A stretch of 64,000 nucleotides of DNA from Pseudomonas pseudonitroreducens (lineage in GTDB: Bacteria; Pseudomonadota; Gammaproteobacteria; Pseudomonadales; Pseudomonadaceae): assembly GCF_021603645.1 (NCBI RefSeq), contig NZ_BQHJ01000001.1, forward strand, positions 682,001 through 746,000, read 5' to 3'. Each line of letters starts with the position of its first letter. Within the stretch, counting starts at the first letter, position 1. Both the position numbers and the translations under genes were made by a program. The notes below the pieces were generated by a model. The model was not told the origin of the DNA and made no database searches. It saw only the letters and a list, made by a program, of their open reading frames with translations. Positions 39,862-48,426 of the stretch are shown piece by piece.

Positions 39862-39988
39862 CGCTCGGCGCAGCGCTTGCCCGATGCTGACAACCCGTCG
39901 AACACGATGTCTGCCGTGATTGCTCGCGGGCCATTGATGGGTATCGCTTCGCTCCACGCCATCCTACGGTTCGACGACCGATGCGTAT

Positions 39989-41545
39989 TTATCGACGCTC
40001 CGCCACACGCGGCTGCAGCGGCACCAGGCTCGGTAGCTGCACTTCGCCCTGCAACTCCACCTCCGAGAAACGCCAGGAGCTGTTGAACAGGTACTGGTCG
40101 CTGAAACCGCTCACCTGCAAGCCGATCTCGTCCCCCGGGGCAAGGCTGGCGCTGACGGCGTTGAGGCGTGTGCTGCCCTGGTTCGCCAGGGGTTTTACCT
40201 GTTCATCCAGGCGCCGCGTGCGGCCATCGGCGCTGCGGATCGCCAGGGCCGCGAAAACCTGTGCGTCCGGGCGTTCCGTCAGCGGTTGATCCAGGCGCAC
40301 TTCGGCGCTGCCGAGCAAGGCGCTGGCTTCGCCCACGCGCTGCAAGGGGATGAACGTCGAAGGCTGCACCAGGCCACTCAATGCCGGCCGGAGCGCCGTG
40401 GCCGGCAGTGCGACGGTGGCGCCCGGAGGAGGCAGGTCGTCCAGCGCCATTCCCTGGTCGAGATCGAGGCTGATGCACAGGTCCGGCACGCCGTCGGCGG
40501 CGCCAGGGCGCTTGCGCAGCTTCTCCTCGTACCAGGCGACGATGCCGGTATAGAGATTGATCGCACGCGAGCCGCAATGGATCACCGGCTCGTTGTTGAA
40601 CGGCGGCAATCCGCTCCAGGCTTGCAGGGGCGGCGGCAGGATATGGCCGCCCTGCATGCCGAGCAGGCGCACGTCGGCCGGGCCCTGCTTCAGGCACTGG
40701 CGGATCTGCAGGCCCTGGTCCAGCGGGAACAGGGTGTCGCGCAGGCCCTGTATCAGCAGGGCGTCGGCATGGGGCAGGCGGCCCGCCGCGCAATAGCTGG
40801 CAAGACTGTTGGCGTGCAGCTCGGCTTGCACCGGCGCGGCCATACGGCCGCCGCTGGTGTGCAGGTAATCGGCCTGGACGAACTTGCCCAGGTCGTAGCC
40901 TGTGGCGAGGCCGAGGCTGACCAGTACGCCGCCCCAGCCGATCTTCAGCTGGCCATCCGGCGCCAGGGCGTCGGCCAGGTCGTACCAGGTGGCGATGGGC
41001 ACGATGGCGTCGATGCGCGGGTCTTCCGCCGAGGCCAATAGCTGCACGGCGCCTCCGTAGCTCTCGCCGAGCATGCCGACGCGCGGGTCGTTCGGGCCGT
41101 CCATGGTCAGCCGTGCCAGGTGCGTGGCGGCCCAGTCGATCACCGCGCTGGCATCCTGGACCTCGAACTGCGGGTTCATCATCTCGATGCGCCCGTCGCT
41201 GCCGCCCCAGCCACGCTGGTCGTAGCTGACCACCCAGAAGCCGGCCTTCCAGGCGCGCAAGGCGGCGCGGCCGGACATCATGTTCTTGCCGTAGTAACCC
41301 TCCGGCCCGGTCACCCGCCAGCCGCCCCAGCCGTGGGTGTGGACGATGACCGGGGCCGTTTCGCCGGCCTTCAGCGCGGGCTGGAAGACCGTGGCGGAAA
41401 GCCGCGTGCCGTCGCGCGCGACGATGACTGCCTCGAACCAGGTGGCCGGCAGGTCCTGGCCGCGGCTGGCGCTGAAGTCCGGAACCTGGTCGCGGGCGGC
41501 GCAGCCGGCGAGCAGGGCGAGGCACAGGCAGAGAAGGGCGCGCAT
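39989..41545 (-). CDS. CocE/X-Pro-peptidase-like lipoprotein hydrolase
   Basis: A 518-residue alpha/beta hydrolase with a lipoprotein signal peptide: MRALLCLCLALLAGC, lipobox LAGC at residues 12-15. The next residue is Ala, so outer-membrane sorting is expected. GESYGGAVQLL is the nucleophile elbow (GxSxG), and HTHGWGGW and SYDQRGWGGSDG are typical of the S15/CocE superfamily. The C-terminal part may be the CocE jelly roll. ATG 41545 is chosen since it starts the signal peptide. The substrate is unknown. Confidence 0.87.
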   Translation of the reverse strand: MRALLCLCLALLAGCAARDQVPDFSASRGQDLPATWFEAVIVARDGTRLSATVFQPALKAGETAPVIVHTHGWGGWRVTGPEGYYGKNMMSGRAALRAWKAGFWVVSYDQRGWGGSDGRIEMMNPQFEVQDASAVIDWAATHLARLTMDGPNDPRVGMLGESYGGAVQLLASAEDPRIDAIVPIATWYDLADALAPDGQLKIGWGGVLVSLGLATGYDLGKFVQADYLHTSGGRMAAPVQAELHANSLASYCAAGRLPHADALLIQGLRDTLFPLDQGLQIRQCLKQGPADVRLLGMQGGHILPPPLQAWSGLPPFNNEPVIHCGSRAINLYTGIVAWYEEKLRKRPGAADGVPDLCISLDLDQGMALDDLPPPGATVALPATALRPALSGLVQPSTFIPLQRVGEASALLGSAEVRLDQPLTERPDAQVFAALAIRSADGRTRRLDEQVKPLANQGSTRLNAVSASLAPGDEIGLQVSGFSDQYLFNSSWRFSEVELQGEVQLPSLVPLQPRVAERR

Positions 41546-41697
41546 CGGAACTCCAGGCGGATCAGGCAGGTGCGCCAGCATGCCCGGCGCCCGCAGCGCC
41601 CACCCCCAACCAAGGTTGGGTGACCCGGACGGACGCGAGGTGACCGCATGGTGCGCTTTGCGCGACAATGCGCCATTGGTTTTTCTGGAGTTACCCG

Positions 41698-41937
41698 ATG
41701 TCCCAGCCAGTCGATGCGATTCTCGACGCCACCGGCCTGAACTGCCCCGAGCCGGTCATGATGTTGCACAACAAGGTGCGCGACCTGCCGGCCGGCGGCC
41801 TGCTCAAGGTGATCGCCACCGACCCTTCCACGCGCCGTGACATTCCCAAGTTCTGCGTGTTCCTCGGCCACGAGCTGGTGGAGCAGCAGGAAGAGGCGGG
41901 GACCTACCTGTACTGGATTCGCAAGAAGGCGGACTGA
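41698..41937 (+). CDS. tusA: Sulfur carrier protein TusA
   Basis: A 79-residue sulfur-relay protein that passes persulfide sulfur from IscS for tRNA thiouridine and related pathways. Catalytic cysteine in [35 protein letters not shown] is the family core. ATG 41698 has GGAG upstream. The fold and length are standard. Confidence 0.95.
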   Translation: MSQPVDAILDATGLNCPEPVMMLHNKVRDLPAGGLLKVIATDPSTRRDIPKFCVFLGHELVEQQEEAGTYLYWIRKKAD

Positions 41938-41951
41938 TCGTTCTGCCGATA

Positions 41952-42752
41952 CCGCTCCTACGCTGAGTTTCGGCCGCAGAGTCACCGGCGATAGCGCTGT
42001 TCTGTAGGAGCGAGCTTGCTCGCGAACCGCCCAGCGCCAGAGCTGCCGGGGGATCTGTTCGCGAGCAAGCTCGCTCCTACAGGCTCGGATTTGCGGGGAG
42101 CGGACTTCGTCCGCGATGTCTTTGCGCCGCTCGGTTGTCGCAGGGAGTGGCCGATGCGCGATCGCGGACGGAGTCCGCTCCTACGCTGAGTCTCGGCCGC
42201 AGAGTCAGCGGCGATAGCGCTGTTCTGTAGGAGCGAGCTTGCTCGCGAACCGCCCAGCGCCAGAGCTGCCGGGGGACCTGTTCGCGAGCAAGCTCGCTCC
42301 TACAGGCTCGGATTCGCGGTGAGCGGACTTCGTCCGCGATGTCTTTGCGCCGCTCGGTTGTCGCAGGGAGTGGCCGATGCGCGATCGCGGACGGAGCCCG
42401 TTCCTACGCTGAGTCTCGGCCGCAGAATCACCGGCGATAGCGCTGTTCTGTAGGAGCGAGCATGCTCGCGAACCTCCCAGCGTCGGAGCTGCCGGGAGAT
42501 CTGTTCGCGAGCAAGCTCGCTCCTACAGGCTCGGATTCGCGGGGAGCGGACTTCGTCCGCGATGACTTTGCGCCGCTCGGTTGTCGCAGGGAGTGGCCGA
42601 TGCGCGATCGGGGACAGAGTCCGCTCTTACGCTGAGTCTCGGCCGCAGAATCACTGGCGATAGCGCTTTTTTGTAGGAGCGAGCTTGCTCGCGAACCGCC
42701 CAGCGCCGGAGCTGCCGGGGGATCTGTTCGCGAGCAAGCTCGCTCCTACAGG
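41952..42752. repeat. 223-bp-period macrosatellite of REP elements
   Basis: TGTAGGAGCGAGC recurs at 42003, 42226, 42449 and 42672, exactly 223 bp apart. Each full unit has a REP pair (GTAGGAGCGAGCTTGCTCG plus its inverse) and a second palindrome pair (GGAGCGGACTTCGTCCGCG and CGCGGACGGAGTCCGCTCC). Units are about 95% alike by eye. There are three full units, a fourth partial one, and a leading fragment from 41952. The array fills the convergent gap between tusA and the ABC permease. Confidence 0.95.
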
Positions 42753-42760
42753 GAAAGGCT

Positions 42761-43576
42761 TCAGCTTCCTGCCGGGCGTGCTGCAATCTTCTGGGCGATC
42801 ATTCGCCCGATCAGCGCGACGAAGGTCAGGGCGATCAGCACCACCGAAATCGCCGCCACCGCCGGGTCGATGTTGTCGCGCAGGCCGGACCAGATCTGCC
42901 GGGGCAACGTGTTCACCTCGGTGCTGGTAACGAACAGCGTCACCGCGATCTCCTCCCAGCTCAGCGCAAAGCACAGCAGCGCCGTGCTCGCCACGCCCAG
43001 CTTGAGGTTCGGCAGCACCACCATGAAGGTGGTCTGGCCCAGGCTCGCGCCGAGGTTGCGCGCGGCCAGCTCGATGCGTCGGTCCAGCTGGCTGAGCGCC
43101 ACCAGCATGGTCACCACGCCGTAGGGCACCACCATCACGATGTGCGCGATGGTCAGGCCGACCAGGGTGTCGTAGCCCAGGCCCGGGGCGAACTGGCTGA
43201 CCTTGGTTTCCATGAAGTACAGGACCATCGCCGAGATCATCGGCGGGATCGCCATGGGCAGCAGCACCAGGCCGATCAGCAGGGTCGCCAGGCGCGAGCG
43301 CAGGTACCAGATGCCGAGGCTGAAGCTCACCGCCAGGGCGGTGGCGATGATGCAGGTGGCGGTGGCGACGATCAGGCTCTGGCTGATCGCCGAGAGCCAT
43401 TCCGGGCTGTCCAGTAGCGCCTGGTAATGCCGCAGCGACCAGTTGCCGTTGGGCATCGAGAGGAAGCGCTTGCTGGTGAAGGACACCGGAATCACCGCCA
43501 GCAGCGGGAAGATCATGAAGATCATCGCCATGGTCGCCAGCAGGCGGCTGGGGGCTTTGGTTTCGTGTGCGTTCAT
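42761..43576 (-). CDS. ABC permease, PotC/PotI type
   Basis: A 271-residue inner-membrane permease with six helices. The EAA loop (ELAARNLGASLGQTTFMVVLPNLKLG) contacts the ATPase. Similar to the second permease of spermidine/putrescine importers. ATG 43576 is preferred to a TTG one codon earlier. Fourth gene of the operon 46719-42761 (minus strand) and 19 bp after the other permease. Confidence 0.92.
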   Translation of the reverse strand: MNAHETKAPSRLLATMAMIFMIFPLLAVIPVSFTSKRFLSMPNGNWSLRHYQALLDSPEWLSAISQSLIVATATCIIATALAVSFSLGIWYLRSRLATLLIGLVLLPMAIPPMISAMVLYFMETKVSQFAPGLGYDTLVGLTIAHIVMVVPYGVVTMLVALSQLDRRIELAARNLGASLGQTTFMVVLPNLKLGVASTALLCFALSWEEIAVTLFVTSTEVNTLPRQIWSGLRDNIDPAVAAISVVLIALTFVALIGRMIAQKIAARPAGS

Positions 43577-43594
43577 CAATGAGTACCTCTTTCC

Positions 43595-44431
43595 TCAGCC
43601 GACCAGCTTGTCGACGCGGGTCATGCGCAACAGCGCCCAGATCATCCCGCTCACCAATGCCAGCAGCACCACTGAAAGCGCCGCACCCAGGCCCCAGTTG
43701 CTGGTCTGGAACATCTGCAGGTAGACGTACTCGGCCACCATCACCGTCTGCCCACCGCCGAGGATCGCCGGGGTGATGAAGAAGCCCAGGCAGAACACGA
43801 AGACGATGATGAAGGCGCCGAGGATGCCGGGAATGGTCTGCGGCACGAAGATGCTCCAGAAGGTGCGCATCTGCCCGGCGCCCAGGCCGCGCGCGGCCAG
43901 CAGCACGCGCGGGTCGAGGCGGCGCATGGTCGAGACCAGCGGGAACAGCGCGAAGGGCACCATGAAGTGGACCATGCCGATCACTACCCCCAGTTCGTTG
44001 CGCGTGAGCTGCAAGGGCTCGTTGGTGATGCCCAGGTACTGCAGCCAGTCGTTGAGCAGCCCGTTGCTGCGCAGGGCGATCAGCCAGCCGAAGGCACGCA
44101 CCAGCACCGACAGCCAGAACGGGATGAACACGCAGATTTCCACCACGCGCTGCCAGAACGGCGGGCTGTAGACCCAGCAATAGGCCATCAGGTAGGCGAT
44201 CAGCAGGGAGATCACGCTGACCGTGGTGCACAGGCGGAAGGTCCGCCAGAGCACGTCGTGGATCGCCGGGTCCGTCATGATCCGCTGGTACTGCTCGATC
44301 CCCGGCTCCGGCAGGGTCACGCTCCAGCCGAGCACGCCGAGGAAGGGCAGTACGTAGAACACGAACAGGACAACCGGCAGCGGCAGCAGCAGGGCGCCCA
44401 GCTTCAGCCGCGAGGGGGCGTTATCGGCCAT
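43595..44431 (-). CDS. ABC permease, PotB/PotH type
   Basis: A 278-residue permease with six helices and the EAA-loop LLAARGLGAGQMRTFWSIFVPQTIPG. It pairs with the downstream permease to form the channel of a polyamine-type importer. It lies 16 bp after the binding-protein gene. Confidence 0.92.
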   Translation of the reverse strand: MADNAPSRLKLGALLLPLPVVLFVFYVLPFLGVLGWSVTLPEPGIEQYQRIMTDPAIHDVLWRTFRLCTTVSVISLLIAYLMAYCWVYSPPFWQRVVEICVFIPFWLSVLVRAFGWLIALRSNGLLNDWLQYLGITNEPLQLTRNELGVVIGMVHFMVPFALFPLVSTMRRLDPRVLLAARGLGAGQMRTFWSIFVPQTIPGILGAFIIVFVFCLGFFITPAILGGGQTVMVAEYVYLQMFQTSNWGLGAALSVVLLALVSGMIWALLRMTRVDKLVG

Positions 44432-44446
44432 GACCTGCGCTCCGCG

Positions 44447-45577
44447 TCACTTGGAAATGTGGGTCAGGTACTGCTCCAGGGTCGCCGCGTAGTGGTCGGT
44501 GTACCACTCGTGGCTGAGCATGATCTGCTTGGGCAGGTTTGCCGGATCGGTGCAGTTGAGGTGCTTGCGGTCCTCGGGGATCAGCGCGGCGGCGGCGGGG
44601 TTGGCCGGGCCGTTGCCGAACATCTTGAACAGCTCGACCTGGGATTGCGGGTCCTGGGCGTAGGCGATGAACTTCATCGCGGCCTCGGTGCCGGCCGGGT
44701 TGCCCTTGAGCACGCCCCAGTTGCTGCAGCCCAGCAGGGCGTTGTCGAAGGTCCACTTGATGCGGTCTTCGCTGTCCTCGGTGATTACCTGGGCGCGGGT
44801 GTTCCAGATTGCGCCCATGGACACTTCGCCCTCGATCAGCAACTGCTGGGTTTCCGCGCCCGAGCCCCAGAAGGCCAGTACGTGGGGCTTCAGCTCCTCG
44901 ATTTTCTTCATGGCGCGCGGCACGTCCAGCGGGTAGAGCTTGTCCGGCGTCACGCCGTCGGCCAGCAGCGCGGCCTCCAGCATGCCGTTCATCCACTTGT
45001 AGAGGGTGCGCTTGCCGGGGAAGGTCTTCACGTCCCAGAAGTCCGCCCAGGTCTTCGGCACCTTGTCGCCGAAGCGCTCGCTGTCGTAGGCGATCACGTA
45101 GCTGAGCATGTAGTCGGCGATGCCGTATTCGTAGGCGAAGCCGGGCAGCACCTTGTCCCTGGAGACGACGTTGTAGTCGATCGGCTGCACCAGGCCTTCC
45201 TTGCCGAGGTTCTGCAGGATCGAGCTTTCCGCGTCGACCACGTCCCAGCTCACCCGGCCGCTGGACAGCTGGGTGCGGATGGCGCCCTCGGTGGGGCCGC
45301 TGCCGTCGATCTTGGTCGGGATGCCGGTGGCCTTGGAGAAGCCCTCGGTCCAGGCTTTGCCGAAGGCCTTGATGGCGTCGCCGCCCCAGTTCACCACCAC
45401 CAGCGGCTTGTCGCCGGCGGCGAAGCTCACGCCGTTGCGCAGGGCCAGCGGCAGGGCGGCCATCAGGCCCATGCCCTTGAGGAAGGTACGGCGGTCGATC
45501 TGGCCGCGACGGGTCTTCTCGATGAGGACTTCGATGCAGTCTTGCTGGTGCGGATTGAACTCTTTCGGATTGAACAT
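44447..45577 (-). CDS. Periplasmic polyamine-type binding protein with Tat signal
   Basis: A 376-residue PotD/PotF-like binding protein. The N-terminus is unusual: a cytoplasmic-looking leader of about 27 residues and then DRRTFLKGMGLMAALPLAL, a twin-arginine motif (Arg29-Arg30) rather than the Sec signal of E. coli PotD. The mature part has LVVVNWGGDAIKAFGKAW and WDVVDAESSILQNLGKEGLVQPID. It would deliver spermidine, putrescine or a related amine, given the PauAB-like genes nearby; the ligand is inferred. Confidence 0.9.
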   Translation of the reverse strand: MFNPKEFNPHQQDCIEVLIEKTRRGQIDRRTFLKGMGLMAALPLALRNGVSFAAGDKPLVVVNWGGDAIKAFGKAWTEGFSKATGIPTKIDGSGPTEGAIRTQLSSGRVSWDVVDAESSILQNLGKEGLVQPIDYNVVSRDKVLPGFAYEYGIADYMLSYVIAYDSERFGDKVPKTWADFWDVKTFPGKRTLYKWMNGMLEAALLADGVTPDKLYPLDVPRAMKKIEELKPHVLAFWGSGAETQQLLIEGEVSMGAIWNTRAQVITEDSEDRIKWTFDNALLGCSNWGVLKGNPAGTEAAMKFIAYAQDPQSQVELFKMFGNGPANPAAAALIPEDRKHLNCTDPANLPKQIMLSHEWYTDHYAATLEQYLTHISK

Positions 45578-45633
45578 GGGGGCAGCTCCCGATCAGGTGG
45601 GATGGCGAAAAGGGGACTAACGCGTTCGGCGGC

Positions 45634-46719
45634 TCAGGCCAGCAGCAGGCTTTTCTCGATGGGCCAGCTCAGCCAGACCTTCGAGCCGTGCTCCAGGCGC
45701 GAGGCCTGGTGGTCGGCGTGTACGGCCAGGCTCATGGGCAACTTGCCTTCGGCGCCGGCACCCAGGCACAGCTCGGTGCTGGCGCCCTGGTAGGTCTTGG
45801 CGGTCAGCACGGCCTGCACCACGTTGTGGCCATTCACCTGTGGCGGAGCGCTGTGCAGCTGCATGTGCTCGGGGCGTACCGCCAGCAGCGGCGCGTCGGC
45901 CTGCAGGGCGGGAGAGTAGCTGGCGCGCAGTTCGGTCTCGCCGAAGCGCCCGCAGGCCAGCTCGCCGGCGCGGCCCACCTGGCTCAGCGGGAAGAGGTTC
46001 ATCTTGCCGAGGAATTCGGCGACGAAGCGGTTGTTCGGCTGGTTGTAGATGATTTCCGGCGCGTCGACCTGGGCCAGTTGGCCACGGTTGAAGATGGCGA
46101 TGCGAGTGGACAGGGCGAGGGCTTCGTTCTGGTCGTGGGTGACGAAGACGAAGGTGGTGCCGACCTGGCGGTGGATGCGTTGCAGCTCAGCCTGCAGTTG
46201 CTCGCGCAGGTTCTTGTCGAGGGCGGAGAGCGGTTCGTCGAGCAGCAGCATGTCCGGTTCGAAGACCAGGGCACGGGCGATGGCGACGCGTTGCTGCTGG
46301 CCGCCGGAGAGCTCGCCGGGGCGCTTGCCCAGGTGCTCGCCGAGGCCGACCACTTCCAGCATGTGGCGCACGCGGCGGTTGCGTTCCTCGGCCTTCACCC
46401 CGCGGATCTTCAGCGGGAAGGCGACGTTGTCCTCGATGCTCATGTGCGGGAACAGGGCGTAGCCCTGGAACACCATGCCGAAGTTGCGCTTCTCGGCGGG
46501 GCGCCTGGTGATGTCGGCGCCGCCTTCCTCCAGACGACCGCGGGATGGGTCCTGGAAGCCGGCGAGGATCATCAGGAAGGTGGTCTTGCCGGAGCCCGAG
46601 GGGCCAAGGAGAGTGAGGAACTCACCCTGCTGGATGTCGATGTTCACGCCATCCAGCGCGTTGAAACTGCCGTAGCTCTTGCCGATGCCGATCGCACGTA
46701 GTTGGGGCTGTCGCTCCAC
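45634..46719 (-). CDS. ABC transporter ATPase, PotA type
   Basis: A 361-residue ATPase with Walker A GPSGSGKTT, signature LSGGQQQRVA, Walker B LLLDEPLSALD and H-loop THDQNEAL, plus a C-terminal TOBE domain (about residues 275-350). It energises the polyamine-type importer. First gene of the four-gene operon; 139 bp separate it from the LysR gene. Confidence 0.94.
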   Translation of the reverse strand: MERQPQLRAIGIGKSYGSFNALDGVNIDIQQGEFLTLLGPSGSGKTTFLMILAGFQDPSRGRLEEGGADITRRPAEKRNFGMVFQGYALFPHMSIEDNVAFPLKIRGVKAEERNRRVRHMLEVVGLGEHLGKRPGELSGGQQQRVAIARALVFEPDMLLLDEPLSALDKNLREQLQAELQRIHRQVGTTFVFVTHDQNEALALSTRIAIFNRGQLAQVDAPEIIYNQPNNRFVAEFLGKMNLFPLSQVGRAGELACGRFGETELRASYSPALQADAPLLAVRPEHMQLHSAPPQVNGHNVVQAVLTAKTYQGASTELCLGAGAEGKLPMSLAVHADHQASRLEHGSKVWLSWPIEKSLLLA

Positions 46720-46858
46720 TGCACTTACCTCGATTTCTTGTTCTTGTTCGAGCAGCCGCCGGGTGAGGATCAGGTAAAAATCAGCGGCCTTTTTTTAACG
46801 CAGTATTGTCAAATCTCTCTTCGCTTCAATCGCGTTTTTTTGCCCTCATTGTTCGAAA

Positions 46859-47782
46859 TCACTCACCAATCAGCGCGTGGCGCGCATTCTGGCGGAACTG
46901 CTCGGACATCCGCAGCTCGGCCTTCATCCAGGCCTTGAAGGCCCGTACGTCGGGGCGTTCGGACTTGGCCGGGTCGGTGACGAAGTAGTAGCGATTGGGC
47001 GGCTCGATGGCGACGTTGAACAGGCGCACCAACTGCCCCTTGGCCATGGCGTCGCCGCTGACCAGCGCATCGCCCATGGCCACGCCTTGCCCGGCGATGG
47101 CCGCCGATTGCACCAGGTGCGCGTCGGAGAAGACGATGCCGTTGCGCACGTTGAGGTTCTTCACCCCGGCAGCGGCGGTCCACAGCAGCCAGTCGGAGTG
47201 ATCGACCATGTGCAGGAACGGCAGGCTGGCGAGGTCTTCCGGCGAATCGAGGCCGCCGACGGAGTTGATCAGCGACGGGCTGCACACCGGGAAGGTGTCC
47301 AGGGTGGCGATCAGGTCCACGTGCAGGTCCTGCCAGTCGCCCACGCCGTAGGCGATGAACAGGTCGACGTCACGATCGCTGACATCGTCGGGGACGCGGG
47401 GGGAAACCAGATTCAGCTCCACCTGCGGGTGAGCGCGCTGGAACTTGCCGATCTGGTGGCACAGCCAGTACGTGGCGAAGCCCGGCGTGCAGCTCACGCA
47501 CAGGCGGCCGGAGACTTCCTCGGCGTTGGCGAAGCGCCGCGCCTCGTTGAGGATGGCCAGGGCGCGCTGGGTTTCGCGGGCGAAGCATTCGCCGTGGTAG
47601 GTCAGCGCAATGCCGCGGCCAACCCGTTCGGTCAGCGGGATGCCCAGGCAGTCTTCCAGGCTGTGCAACTGGTGGCTGACCGCGCTGCGGGTCAGGCTCA
47701 GCTCGCTCGCCGCGCCGGACAGGCTGCCCAGGCGGGCGACGGCGTCCAGCACGCGCAGGGCGGTCATCGAGGGGAAACGCAT
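46859..47782 (-). CDS. LysR-family regulator (GcvA-like)
   Basis: A 307-residue LysR regulator. N-terminal HTH: MTALRVLDAVARLGSLSGAASELSLTRSAVSHQLHSLEDCLGIPL (about residues 6-50), then the two-lobe effector domain. The RFPSMTALRVLDAVA start resembles GcvA/AmpR-type members. It is co-directional and upstream of the ABC operon, so it may regulate transport or the pauAB-like genes nearby. Confidence 0.92.
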   Translation of the reverse strand: MRFPSMTALRVLDAVARLGSLSGAASELSLTRSAVSHQLHSLEDCLGIPLTERVGRGIALTYHGECFARETQRALAILNEARRFANAEEVSGRLCVSCTPGFATYWLCHQIGKFQRAHPQVELNLVSPRVPDDVSDRDVDLFIAYGVGDWQDLHVDLIATLDTFPVCSPSLINSVGGLDSPEDLASLPFLHMVDHSDWLLWTAAAGVKNLNVRNGIVFSDAHLVQSAAIAGQGVAMGDALVSGDAMAKGQLVRLFNVAIEPPNRYYFVTDPAKSERPDVRAFKAWMKAELRMSEQFRQNARHALIGE

Positions 47783-47959
47783 GGCTGCTCACTCCTGGTG
47801 CGCGAAGTGGAGCCTTTATCCCTGAGCGGGGCGGTGGTGTCGAGTGGCTGCGGGTACGGGCGGAGAGGGCGGTTGTTGCGGGGCGTTTCCCGTGTCTTCC
47901 CCGAAGCGCCGGAGCCAGCCTCGCCCTTTATGTTGCAGAGGTGATGTTTCGGCTCGGGT

Positions 47960-48205
47960 GTTTACGCGCCGCATCGGCGTGCGCTGGGACTCCTTGTTTC
48001 GCCCCCGCGGGCGACCTCCTTTGGCAAACGCCCCAAAGGAGGCAAAGGTCTTGCCCCAATCATCCGGTTTTTCGCTTGGGGCGAAAAATACCCTCGTTGA
48101 AGCGAAGTTTCAGGGGCACGCCGCGAAGGGCCATCCTTGGCCCATCGCGGCTCTCGCGACATCCATGTCGCTCAACCCCTGAAACTCCGCTTCGACGAGG
48201 CCTCC
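47960..48205. repeat. Nested inverted repeat, Pseudomonas 'TTTCGCCC' element
   Basis: Starting TCCTTGTTTCGCCCCCGCGG, with the mirrored CCTTTGG...CCAAAGG arms. Further in, outer arms (48092-48116 and 48176-48200) match at 23 of 25 positions. They enclose the hairpin CCGCGAAGGGCCA / TTGGCCCATCGCGG. I recall similar multi-copy sequence in pseudomonad genomes. Confidence 0.7.
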
Positions 48206-48286
48206 TGAACGGGGCGGTTCGGAGTGCGCGGAAGTTTTTCTGGAAATCCTCTAGAGCAAGAGTCAGAGCGCGGAGCACGGCTTTCC

Positions 48287-48355
48287 TGTAGGAGCGAGCT
48301 TGCTCGCGAACGGCGTCGCTGCGGGGCCAGGTTCGCGAGCAAGTTCGCTCCTACA
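48287..48355. repeat. REP pair
   Basis: TGTAGGAGCGAGCTTGCTCG and an inverse that differs by one base (AAGTTCGCTCC). The spacer is CGGCGTCGCTGCGGGGCCAG, similar to the spacer at 32768-32790. A lone GTAGGAGCGGA follows at about 48401. Confidence 0.85.
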
Positions 48356-48426
48356 AAGAGCGGTTCGTGCGCAACGGCAACCTCGGCCTTGCCAGCCTGC
48401 GTAGGAGCGGACTGTGAAGCTGGCCG

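Larger units (their letters stand above)
47783..48426. other. Gene-free stretch of repeats
   Basis: 644 bp between the LysR and the oxidase genes. It holds a large nested inverted repeat (47960-48205) and a REP pair (48287-48355). Open frames here show no family resemblance or ribosome-binding site. Confidence 0.6.

Noticed and set aside
41952-42752. CRISPR-like array
   Set aside because: The period is regular, but units are 223 bp of repeat with internal inverse pairs; there are no unique spacers and no cas genes nearby.
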